From NCBI GenBank assembly GCA_035527845.1, contig DATKZT010000037.1, positions 1 to 64,000 on the forward strand: a stretch of 64,000 nucleotides of DNA, in the 5' to 3' direction. The position numbers and the translations under genes were made by a program. Below the pieces are notes generated by a model. It was not told the origin of the DNA. It saw nothing but the letters and a program-made list of their open reading frames with translations, and searched no databases. Shown piece by piece: positions 41,292 to 50,600 of the stretch. The DNA is from JAUWKC01 sp035527845. GTDB lineage: Bacteria > Planctomycetota > Phycisphaerae > Sedimentisphaerales > Anaerobacaceae. Every line of letters starts with the position of its first letter. Positions within the stretch are counted from its first letter, which is position 1.

Positions 41292-44200
41292 ATGAACTGC
41301 ACTACCAGCACCATCTGCCGGGCAATAGCAATTGTTGGCGCACTATTGCTGCCGGGCGTTCAGTCAAACTCGTTCGGAAGCACCGGGGCGAACTCCGGCT
41401 ATAGCTGGCAGCGGACGGACAGCTCAATTGCGCTGCTGAGCTCGAAGAAAATTGTCTGGCAGCTCAATTATAGCAAACAAGAGGGTCAGCCCTACTTTCA
41501 CCCGTTGTCCATTACTGACGGCACGGTATTGACTTCGCTCAGGCCGACAGACCATCCCTGGCACAAGGCGTTATGGTTTTCCTGGAAATACATCAACGGC
41601 GTAAACTACTGGGACCCTGAAGTGCCTGAGGGACGCACCGAAGTTGTGGACGTCACTGTGAGAGCCGGGGCGGATTACTCGGCCCAGGTTGAAATGGACA
41701 TCCGTTACCATCCCCCTCAAAAGTCTTCCGTGGTCACCGAAAAACGAACGCTTGCAGTTGGTGCACCGGATGGAAGCGGCTGTTATTACATTGACTGGCG
41801 CAGCATTTTCACAGCAGGGGCGAAGGACGTGCTGCTCGACCGCACCGGTATCCCCGGTGAGAGAAATGGCAAGTCATACGGTGGTTACGCAGGGCTTTCG
41901 CTGCGCATGGCAGAGTGTGCAAAAGATTGGCAATTCCTTTGCAGAGAGGGAACGCTGGAGCCTGAGAGTCGTGGCAGCAAGGCCCGCTGGGTGGATTTCA
42001 GCGGCAAGGTGGCAGAAGGCAGGTCGGCCGGCGTTGCCGTTTATGATCACCCGGGCAATCCACGCCACCCATCGAGCTGGTGGCTTTCGGGTTTGATGCC
42101 GTATTTCAGTCCGGCGTTGCTATTCGACAAGCCATATACGTTGCCTGCGGGAAAGACCCTGACTTTACGTTATCGCATTTTCGTTCATGCAAGCCGCGCA
42201 GACAAAGATATGTTGGAAAGTGAATGGAAAGAACTTGTCTCATCGAACAATTCCCATCAGAACTTTTCAAAGACGGATTATTCTTATCGGGCGGTTGATA
42301 TTGCAGCACTTCGCAAGGGGTTTGAGAAGCCGCCGATGGAGGCGGGGCCGTGGGTTTACTGGTTCTGTTTTGATAACGCGATCACGAAGGAGGAGATGGA
42401 GCGTGAAATCGAGGAGATGGTTGCGGAGGGGATTGCGGGTGCGGAGCTTCGTTTCGTTGAGTTTGCGTGGTGGCGCAAGAAAGAGGTCGTCGATAAGGAG
42501 CTTGAGCTGTCGCACCACAAGCGGCTGGAATATCTGTCGGATGAGTTCGTGGATGTTCTCGCACATGCGTGTTCGGTGGCGGAGCGGCACGGCTTTAAGC
42601 TTTCTATCAATATGGGTATGGGCTGGCCTCCGGGGGGGACATGGATTACGGATGAATATCGTACACGAAAGCTGGAGACGAAGGTCACTGTGGTGGAAGG
42701 TCCGAAGCGCATCGGGGAAGAACCTAAAATAAGTGTGCCGGCCGATGCTAAGGTTTTTGCATGGCAGTTGGATGAACAAAAGGAAAAGTGCGTATTGGCC
42801 GAGAGTTTCATCGACCTTACAGGCCGGGTCAGATTCCGCGGGCAGGAAGGGTCGCTTTTCTGGAATGCGCCGGAGGGAAGGTGGCTTATATGCACATTCC
42901 GGCTGGGCTATGGAGGCGGCCTGGACAAGGCTTACGGGTATCCGGCGGACCCGGGGTCCGAGAAGGCCATCAGGTTTCATCTGAATTATTTGTTCGGGAA
43001 GATTGAACCGAAGCTCGGCAGGTATTTCGGGACAACACTGACGGAGGTTGCGTCAGACAGTTGGGAGTATGACGGCAGGCCTTACTGGACAGCGGGGATG
43101 GATGAGATGTTTGCGAAGCTGCATGGATACGAGCTTGCGCCGCGGATGTATGCGCTGGCGGGATATGGCGGAGCTGAACGTGAGAAGATTATGGCGGACG
43201 TGGATAGGGCGGAGCAGCAGCTTGTTCTGGAGAATTTCTTTATCTGCGCCAGAGAGGTGCTTAACGCGCACGGGTTGTGTCACCGGCCGCAGGCTTACGG
43301 AAGGGGACTGAGCAGGGATTTGTTCGAGGCGTACAGCAATTGTGATGTCCCCGAGATAGAAGAGGGGGTTTATTGTCCCGAAGCGGTGTGGGTATCTCAT
43401 ACTCAGGGCAAGCCGATAACCTCGGTGGAGGGGATGACGTTCATGAGCAGGCATGTTAACGATTTGATTCATCCTGTTTTCGGCGACGAGCAAAAAGCAT
43501 ACGGGCTTGATGAGCCGCGCGGGGCGTGGGAGACGAATCCTGCGATGCTGCGGTGGTTCAGTAACGCCCATTATGCCCGCGGGGTCAATCGGGTGCAGAT
43601 GCACAGTTTCGGGTATTCGCCGGATGGTGTGCCCCTGCCGGGCTGGCGTATGTATGCCGAGATACACCTGAATCGCAACGTTCCGTGGTGGAGGTATATG
43701 AAGGAGTACAGCGCATGGGCGAGACGGATTCAATGGGTGCTTCAGTCGGGCCGGCCGGTGGCAGACATCCTTGTTTATCCAATCGAAGGGGCTCGGGGGG
43801 ACGGACCCCATAACAAGCGAGGGGAGCAGCAGCCGGTGTCGGCGATGAACTGTGTGGATGCCGCAAGTACTTACACTTTCGGCAGAATGTGGGAAAGTGA
43901 CGACAATCGGTACGAAGTTAAGAACCTTTGTCTTCTGGGTGACATAAAGACGCGCAAAGAGGCGGAGAAGGTTGACCGGATGATCAGGAAAGGTGTGAAA
44001 GTGACATATTGCGGCGTGGAACCGGACAAGTGGACGGCGTTTCGGGCACATGAGGGGCCGATGGTTGACGGGCTTTCGGAGAGCATTAAGAAGGCCCTGG
44101 ATAGCGGAACGATAGTCGATGGACGCAAGGAGGGCTGGAAGCAGGCTGTTCGAAGTGCCCGTTCGGTCAGATGGTATCCCGAGGAGGCGGTGCTGACATA

Positions 44201-45023
44201 TCTTCACAGGCGCGTCGAAGGGGGAGAGGTCTATTTCTTGATGAACTGCGGTGCGGAATTCAACGGGGAAGTTGAATTCGCCGAGAGGGGGCTCATCCCT
44301 GAGATATGGGATGCAGATACGGGAAAGAAAACTGTGTGCGGTCAGTGGAGGCTCTGCGATGGAAAGGTGCGCGTGAAGGTGCGGCTGGGACACCTTGAAT
44401 CGGCTGTGGTGGTGTTCACTGAGGGCCCGCTGGCGCTTCATGTCACCGAGTGCGAGGGGGCGGATATAATTAGGGATGAGGATGGAAAACTGTATGCACT
44501 GACTTCAGGAGGGCAACCGTGCAGAGTGCTTTTATCCGACGGGCGTGTGAAGGACTTGAATGGCGGGACACATAAGGAAGTTGATCTCGACGAGGGATGG
44601 ACGCTTTGTGCGAGCGACGGCAATGGAGTTGGTATCAAGGGCAAGGTGGAGATCAAACTTGATAAGCTCCAATCGTGGAGGCAGATAGGCGAGCTTCGCA
44701 ACTACAGCGGTACGGGCAGTTACGAAATTTCGTTCGATGTCGGTGCGGAAATGCTGAGAGACGATTTAATGGCAGAGCTTGATCTCGGCAGGGTGTATGA
44801 AGTGGCGGAGGTCTGGCTGAACGGCAAGAGGGTCGGCGTGAGCTGGTATCGGCCTTATAGGGTTGATATAACGGGGCGTTTGAATAAGGGGCGGAATGAG
44901 CTGAGGGTCGATGTGACGAATATCCTGAAGAATAACCTTTCGGATGGAGAGTATTCTCACCCGTCGGGGCTGCTTGGCCCGGTTAAGATTCGGGGGATTT
45001 TGAAGGTGCTGCTGAGTGAATAA
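41292..45023 (+). CDS. DUF6807 (PmoA-like) / GH106-type glycosidase fusion
   Basis: The 1243-residue exported product has two unrelated halves. Residues about 35-325 form a DUF6807 domain (TDHPWHKALWFSWKYINGVN; VRWRSIF-type strands), thought to be a sugar-processing beta-sandwich. From about residue 345 a GH106/alpha-rhamnosidase-like protein begins with KPPMEAGPWVYWFCFDNAIT and KLSINMGMGWPPGGTWITDE. It runs through the large barrel to a C-terminal galactose-binding-like domain with EVAEVWLNGKRVGVSWYRPY. Each half is usually a separate protein. It starts 15 nt after the Tat oxidoreductase and AAGGAA lies upstream, so the pair is an operon for plant- or algal-glycan breakdown. Confidence 0.85.
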   Translation: MNCTTSTICRAIAIVGALLLPGVQSNSFGSTGANSGYSWQRTDSSIALLSSKKIVWQLNYSKQEGQPYFHPLSITDGTVLTSLRPTDHPWHKALWFSWKYINGVNYWDPEVPEGRTEVVDVTVRAGADYSAQVEMDIRYHPPQKSSVVTEKRTLAVGAPDGSGCYYIDWRSIFTAGAKDVLLDRTGIPGERNGKSYGGYAGLSLRMAECAKDWQFLCREGTLEPESRGSKARWVDFSGKVAEGRSAGVAVYDHPGNPRHPSSWWLSGLMPYFSPALLFDKPYTLPAGKTLTLRYRIFVHASRADKDMLESEWKELVSSNNSHQNFSKTDYSYRAVDIAALRKGFEKPPMEAGPWVYWFCFDNAITKEEMEREIEEMVAEGIAGAELRFVEFAWWRKKEVVDKELELSHHKRLEYLSDEFVDVLAHACSVAERHGFKLSINMGMGWPPGGTWITDEYRTRKLETKVTVVEGPKRIGEEPKISVPADAKVFAWQLDEQKEKCVLAESFIDLTGRVRFRGQEGSLFWNAPEGRWLICTFRLGYGGGLDKAYGYPADPGSEKAIRFHLNYLFGKIEPKLGRYFGTTLTEVASDSWEYDGRPYWTAGMDEMFAKLHGYELAPRMYALAGYGGAEREKIMADVDRAEQQLVLENFFICAREVLNAHGLCHRPQAYGRGLSRDLFEAYSNCDVPEIEEGVYCPEAVWVSHTQGKPITSVEGMTFMSRHVNDLIHPVFGDEQKAYGLDEPRGAWETNPAMLRWFSNAHYARGVNRVQMHSFGYSPDGVPLPGWRMYAEIHLNRNVPWWRYMKEYSAWARRIQWVLQSGRPVADILVYPIEGARGDGPHNKRGEQQPVSAMNCVDAASTYTFGRMWESDDNRYEVKNLCLLGDIKTRKEAEKVDRMIRKGVKVTYCGVEPDKWTAFRAHEGPMVDGLSESIKKALDSGTIVDGRKEGWKQAVRSARSVRWYPEEAVLTYLHRRVEGGEVYFLMNCGAEFNGEVEFAERGLIPEIWDADTGKKTVCGQWRLCDGKVRVKVRLGHLESAVVVFTEGPLALHVTECEGADIIRDEDGKLYALTSGGQPCRVLLSDGRVKDLNGGTHKEVDLDEGWTLCASDGNGVGIKGKVEIKLDKLQSWRQIGELRNYSGTGSYEISFDVGAEMLRDDLMAELDLGRVYEVAEVWLNGKRVGVSWYRPYRVDITGRLNKGRNELRVDVTNILKNNLSDGEYSHPSGLLGPVKIRGILKVLLSE

Positions 45024-45094
45024 TCCGGGCCGACACAGGCCTGAAGTAATAGTCAGCAAGAGGCAAGTCGGCCAGGACACTGTTTGTGAAATAA

Positions 45095-45124
45095 TTGAGC
45101 GTATTTCGTTTCTGCGTCGATAAT
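45095..45124 (+). promoter_or_regulatory. Candidate promoter of the tandemly duplicated genes
   Basis: TTGAGC (45095-45100) and GATAAT (45119-45124) with 18 nt spacing. A perfect hairpin ACGGCT/AGCCGT (45154-45175) lies between it and the gene. Confidence 0.4.
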
Positions 45125-45245
45125 AATGATTATAGGGAATCATAACTACTGTTACGGCTGAGAGAGTTGAGCCGTCTCATTCGCGCAGCCATCGGATCGA
45201 ACGGCGTGCAGCAGGCCCTGTGAACATAGAAAGAGGTATAATCAA

Positions 45246-46253
45246 ATGAAATTAGTGAGCAAGGGTATAGTGGCGGCTGTAATTATTTCTGTGTGTGTAT
45301 CGGCCGTGGTTTTCCTGGGCCGTAAACACCCATTCTCACTCAATGAAAAAAAGACCCAACCTGCCAAAGAACAAGTGCTGCACACAACAGGACCCATAGG
45401 CAACGACAAAACTTCTGAAGTTGTCATTGCAAGTAATACTATAGCAGATGCACGTTTCGAAGAATTTGTCCAATGGACAGGAGAGGAGATAGCAAGTGAT
45501 GCCAGAAACAGAACTGATTTGTTTCTAAGAGAACGTGATCCTCGGCAGTTTGTGACAACGAGCTGGGAAACCGGGGCGCCGTACACAGAGGTAAAGCGTA
45601 TCTATAAACCGGACTCACTTCCGGCGTTCTATGCTCTTCTCGAGGATGAGCACTATGCGCCGTATTGGTCGCAGATCGCCAGGATAATAAGCTTTATCGG
45701 CGATGACGAGAGATCGGTGCCAGTCATATTGAGTTGTGTCACTCGAGCGGATGATTGGACGTCGCTGGATGACTGGCATCTGAGCCACAGGCTTGGACAA
45801 AAGATTGCATCCATCAAATGGATTGGTCTGATTGGTGGAGAAGAGGCCGATAAAACGTTGAGGCAGGCACTGACGCCTGATGGCGCCAGGGAGCTTATAA
45901 AAGAATGGATTGATGGCCCTTTGCCAGAGTGGACCACAGCATCCTGGGAAAAGGAGCCGCAAGGCCAACTTATACAGACAATCCAAGGGTGTGCGGCAAT
46001 GGGGATCGTATACTCCCAGAACCAACAGAGCATACGACTGGTGGAAGAGCTGTACGAGAAGCTAAATACGGAACGAGTCCTCCGTAAGAGAGGTCATACA
46101 CTCTGGTCAAGGGTGAAAGAGGCAATGGTAAATCACTACTTGATAGAAGCCATAGGAATTGAGGAGTACTGTAAGCTCTTGGGTGGTGACGGAGAGAAGT
46201 ACTGGCGTGCGATTACCCCATATCGCGAGAGGGAAGATCAGAGGTATGATTAG
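45246..46253 (+). CDS. Exported helical-repeat protein, first copy of a tandem pair
   Basis: The 335-residue product has an N-terminal signal/anchor (GIVAAVIISVCVSAVVFLG) and a helical domain with HEAT-like turns (YALLEDEHYAPYWSQIARII, ERSVPVILSCVTRADDW). AGAGG precedes the ATG. It is about 85 percent identical by eye to the next gene, and downstream sequence is duplicated too. Several short conserved stretches (ARFEEFVQWTGEEI, LFLRERDPRQFV) are invariant between the copies. Function is not known. Composition is more AT-rich than the flanking genes. Confidence 0.75.
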   Translation: MKLVSKGIVAAVIISVCVSAVVFLGRKHPFSLNEKKTQPAKEQVLHTTGPIGNDKTSEVVIASNTIADARFEEFVQWTGEEIASDARNRTDLFLRERDPRQFVTTSWETGAPYTEVKRIYKPDSLPAFYALLEDEHYAPYWSQIARIISFIGDDERSVPVILSCVTRADDWTSLDDWHLSHRLGQKIASIKWIGLIGGEEADKTLRQALTPDGARELIKEWIDGPLPEWTTASWEKEPQGQLIQTIQGCAAMGIVYSQNQQSIRLVEELYEKLNTERVLRKRGHTLWSRVKEAMVNHYLIEAIGIEEYCKLLGGDGEKYWRAITPYREREDQRYD

Positions 46254-47425
46254 CCGGAATTTTCCGGTTAAGGCGCCTGTAATAAGGGTTTAGACAATAC
46301 GTGTATTTTCGCGGTGCCTGGCAGAATAGTACTGGACTGCAATGAGCAAGGCTATAGTGACGGCTGTAATTATTTCTGTGTGTGTATTGGCTGTCGTTTT
46401 CATGGGGCGTAAACACCCGTTGTCACTCAATGAAAGAAAGACCCAACCTGCCAAAGAAAAACTGCCTCGCACAACAGGACCCATAGGCAACCACAAAACT
46501 TCTGAAGTTGTCATTGCAGGTAATACTATAGCAGATGCACGTTTCGAAGAATTTATCCAATGGACAGGAGAGGAGATAGTAAGGGATTCCAGAAACAGAA
46601 CTGATTTGTTTCTAAGAGAACGTGATCCTCGGCAGTTTGTGACAATGAGCTGGGAAACCGAGGCGCCGTACACAGAGGTAAAGCGTATCTATAAACCGGA
46701 CTCACTTCCGGAGTTCTATGCTCTTCTCGAGGATGAGCACTATGCGCCGTATTGGCCGCAGATGGCCAGGATAATAAGCTTTATCGGCGATGACGAGAGA
46801 TCGGTGCCAGTCATATTGAGTTATGTCACTCGAGCGTATGATTTGGTGTCGCTGGATGGCGAGGATCTGGGCAGGAGATGTGCCGGAAAGATTCAATCAA
46901 TCAAATGGATTGGACTGATTGGCGGAGAAGAGGCCGATAAAACCTTGAGGCAAGCGCTGACGCGTGATGGCGCCAGGGAGCTTATAAAAGAATGGATTGA
47001 TGGCCCTTTGCCACACTGGGCCTCAGCATCCCGGGACAATAAGCCGCAAGGGCGACTCATAGAGAAAATCCAAGGGTATGCGGCGATGGGGATCGTATAC
47101 TCCCAAAACCAACAGAGCCTACGACTGGTGGAAGAGCTGTACGACAAGGCACATACGGAGCGAGTCCTCAATAACAGAGGTTCTACACTCTGTTCAAGGC
47201 TGAGAGAGGCAATGGCAAATCACCACTTGATAGAGGCCATAGGGATCAAGGAGTACTGTAACCTATTGGGCGGCGACGGAGAGAACTACTGGCGTGCGAT
47301 TACCCCATACCGCGAGGCGGAGGAACGAAGGCATGATCAGGGGGAATCTACCGGTTAAGGCGCCTGTAATAAGGGTTTAGACAATACGTGTATTTTGCCG
47401 GCGTGCCTGGCAGAATAATACCGGC
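45255..47425. repeat. Tandem duplication, period about 1087 bp
   Basis: Equivalent points in the two genes, and the flanking CCGGTTAAGGCGCCTGTAAT (46264 and 47351), are 1087 bp apart. The trailing AGACAATACGTGTATTTT and TGCCTGGCAGAATA are also repeated, so whole gene units including downstream DNA were copied. Confidence 0.85.
46342..47358 (+). CDS. Exported helical-repeat protein, second copy of a tandem pair
   Basis: The 338-residue product matches the preceding gene throughout, with differences concentrated around the middle (AYDLVSLDGEDLGRRC against ADDWTSLDDWHLSHRL), which may mark the variable functional surface. Its upstream region derives from the first copy's downstream region, so it has lost the first three codons (MKL) and the SD of the first copy. 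It may depend on translation of copy one. The conserved N-terminal helix remains. Confidence 0.72.
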   Translation: MSKAIVTAVIISVCVLAVVFMGRKHPLSLNERKTQPAKEKLPRTTGPIGNHKTSEVVIAGNTIADARFEEFIQWTGEEIVRDSRNRTDLFLRERDPRQFVTMSWETEAPYTEVKRIYKPDSLPEFYALLEDEHYAPYWPQMARIISFIGDDERSVPVILSYVTRAYDLVSLDGEDLGRRCAGKIQSIKWIGLIGGEEADKTLRQALTRDGARELIKEWIDGPLPHWASASRDNKPQGRLIEKIQGYAAMGIVYSQNQQSLRLVEELYDKAHTERVLNNRGSTLCSRLREAMANHHLIEAIGIKEYCNLLGGDGENYWRAITPYREAEERRHDQGESTG

Positions 47426-47528
47426 CTCATTTGATAAGGGGCCTTGTGCGGAACATACAGGGATCCATGATGGCGTCGGCGTAAATGTGGCCGGCCGGCG
47501 AATTGGAAAAGGACCCATCTGTGGGCTT

Positions 47529-47557
47529 GAGATTCTTCGCTTCGCTCAGAATGACAG
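47529..47557. repeat. Dispersed ATGACA-ended repeat, short copy
   Basis: GAGATTCTTCGCTTCGCTCA then GAATGACA, the same family as the copy in waaA. The 47359-47607 gap contains nothing else beyond the end of the tandem duplication. Confidence 0.7.
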
Positions 47558-47607
47558 TTCCTTTCCGTTTGCGCGGGTAATTCGGAGGGGCTCCGCTATA
47601 GAGCTGT

Positions 47608-50600
47608 TTAGTTGCAGGACTGGAGCCAGTATTGGGCGATCTTCGCGAAGTCTTTGAAGTTGACGTCGCCGTCGCCGTTTACGTCGGCGAACAGAGGCGG
47701 AGTGCTTTCGAGCCACTGGTCTGCCAGGATGCGGATGTCACCGTAGCCGACGGGGTAAATGGCGTCGAGGTTGGCGGCGTCGCAGGGTGTGAGCGGTGGG
47801 GTGATGGTGACTTTGATGGGGCCGGCGCTATCGGCGCTGTAATTGTTTGCGGCGCGGGCGTAAAATCTGGTGTACTCTCCGGCGGGGCCGACGGCGTGGA
47901 CGTTAATAGTGGCCTGGCAGGTCTGGCCGGGGTCCATGTCGGGATTGGTGCATGGCACGGGGTGTTCGTCGGTTGTGTATAGAATCGCGGGGCCGATGGT
48001 TTGCGGCAGGTCGCCGGCGTAAGCGCCGGGCTCCGACACCATGGCGCGAATCATAAGGTTTCCGCAGAAATCGCATAGTTCCGGCAGAAGCCAGCACAAC
48101 TGGCAGTAATAGTCGAGGTTGAACCAGCCTTGGGAGGGGAGGTAGCCGTAGCTGCGGGTGTACGCCGTGCCGGTGGTATCGAAGCCTACCTGGTTGTTTT
48201 GAGTTCCCTGGAGCTGCCGCCAGCCGATATAGAAGCTGCCGCTGTTGATGATGATGTTGTGATCCAGCAGGTTGATATCGAACCAGGCTACTTCCCCGGC
48301 GGGAGATGTCACGACGGGATCGACGACGAAAGGCGTTACGAGATTGGTGTTGGGCATCCCTCCGGAACCGTCGTCGTCCCAGACGTGCAGCTCGAACGGG
48401 TAAGTGGTTTCATCCCATACATAGAAGCGTGCGGTTATCAGTTGGGTGGGATAGGTGGTTGGGGTGATTTTTACGGCGAGATAACCGTCGGTGGAGCCTA
48501 TGTCGCCGTAGTCCTCGGCGGTGGCGTCGTCGTATTTGAGCTCTTTGGGCACATTGAGGCTCAGACCGATGTTGACGTCGGGACATTCGGCGTCGAGGCA
48601 CTGGACGCCGGCCTGGACGGTGAAGGAGCTGTTCTTGGGTGCGGTGAAGTCGGAGGTCGGACTAATAAGGTAGCTGTCGAGACGGCCCCAGGGGATGTTC
48701 CAGTTGATGGTTTCGACATCGGTATTGTCGTCGGAGTCGGCTGCGGTGACGTTGATTTGCCACTGGCCGGAGTCGGCGATGGTGAGGTTGGTGTTGTAAG
48801 TGAAATAGCCGGCGGAGTATGTTACCGCGTTGTCGACGAAGTTATGGTCATCGGGGACATTTCTTAGTTTGAGCCAGACGGTTGGCGTCTCCTGGAGGTC
48901 GGTCGCGTCGATCCTTATCTGCTGGAGATTGTCACCGTATTGTGCATTACGGCAGTCCTGCCAGGTGGAGTTTATCATACAGTCGATATTGTTTATGACG
49001 GGCAGGTTGGCGTCGAAAACATCGACGACGAGGTGGTCGGAGAGTCCGGTTACGCCCACATTGTTTGTGGCCTTTACGCGGATGGTGAACAGGCCGTTCT
49101 CGGCGGGCAGGATGTTCCACTGGGCCAGGCCGCTGGTGCTCTGGGACTTGAGGTACACGTTCAGCGAGGGCGGGTACGACCCTGCGTTGGCGTCGATGGC
49201 GAAGAGGTCGTTTTCGTTTTGCTCTTTGATGAGGAAGGCGATGTTCGGCACACCGGCGGCCAGTGCGTCCTCAACGGCGGGCTTTACGTTTACCTGTCTT
49301 AGGCCGGTGCTGTCGCAGGCGAAGGTCTTTATCGGATTGGTGAGGCTGGAATAGTCGGCGTCCTCTGCGTTGTAAATCATGTAGCCCGGGGTACAGGCGT
49401 CGTAGGTGCTTTTGACGAGGTGAATCTCGGCGGTGGCATCGACGTTGGGCTCGGTGACATAGACGTTGAGGGTGGCCGAGTCGACCTCGGCGCCGGCGGG
49501 CAGGGTAGAGACGTCGAACTTGACGTAATACCTGTTTATGCTGTCGTTGTTGGGGTCGAGCTGATACTCGGCGATTACCTCGATATCGTTGAAGGTCAGA
49601 TACTCGAATTCGTCCACGTCGTGCGAGACGAGCTTGATATAGCTGGTTCCGCCGGGGTTAAGGTCGGCGAGGACGGCCGGGTCATCTGAAATGAACCAGC
49701 AGTCGGGGGGCGGGAGCTCACCGCCGCCGCCCTCGGGTGGGACGCAGTCGCCGATGATATGTAGGTTGTCACCATTGGCGTTGGAGGAATAGACGTACCA
49801 GCCGACATAAGGCGGGTACCAGAAGTTGACGACGAGGTAGTTTTCCATTCTGACCTTTATCCGGCTGAGCTGGCCGGCTGGGATCTGGAACTCATAGAGC
49901 TTTTCGGCGTTCTCGTAGATGGCGCCGAGCCCGTCGTTTGGTTCGAGGTCGCCGGTGTTGTATTCGGAGTCGAAGGGGGCGCCGATTACCGCGGCGCCGG
50001 GGTTATCATCCTTGAGGTAAGTGTCGTCGGTTACGTCTTTGACGATATCGGTGTCATAGACCAGGGTTCGCGGTCCGTTGTTGGCATCGGGCGTCTGTCC
50101 CTCGGGGGGCTGTCCCGGCAGTTGCAGGACCTTCTGTGAGATTGTGAGCGTCGGCGGGGTCGTGCCGTTGTTGGCATCGATGCGGGCGAGCTGGTCGTTG
50201 TTGCGTTCGGCAATCTGGAAGGCGATGGAGTCCTGTCCTGCGGCGAGTGCTTCATCAAGAGCGGCTTTTACGTTGAGGCTGACGACGCTTGGGTTTTCGC
50301 AGCTAAAACTCTTTATGGGGTTGGTCAGACTGGAGTAAGCGGGGGCGTTTGCTTCGTGCAGGAGCTGGGCGGGGTCGGCCGAGGAGAGTGTGTTGTCGAC
50401 AAGATAAAGGTCGGCGAGGCAGTCGGGTGCACCCTGGGTGACGTTGATTTTCAGGCGTGCGGCCGTCAATTCGTCCGCCGGGTCGATGCTGTTTATATCG
50501 AACTTGACGTAGTATTCGTGGACCTCATCGTTGTCGGGGTCAATTTCGTATTCGACGATTACCTCGATATCGTTGAAAGTAAGATACTCGAATTCGTCCA

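Noticed and set aside
43053..44441. 462-codon minus-strand frame inside the GH106-type gene
   Set aside because: Antisense shadow with no SD; the plus strand carries conserved glycosidase segments.
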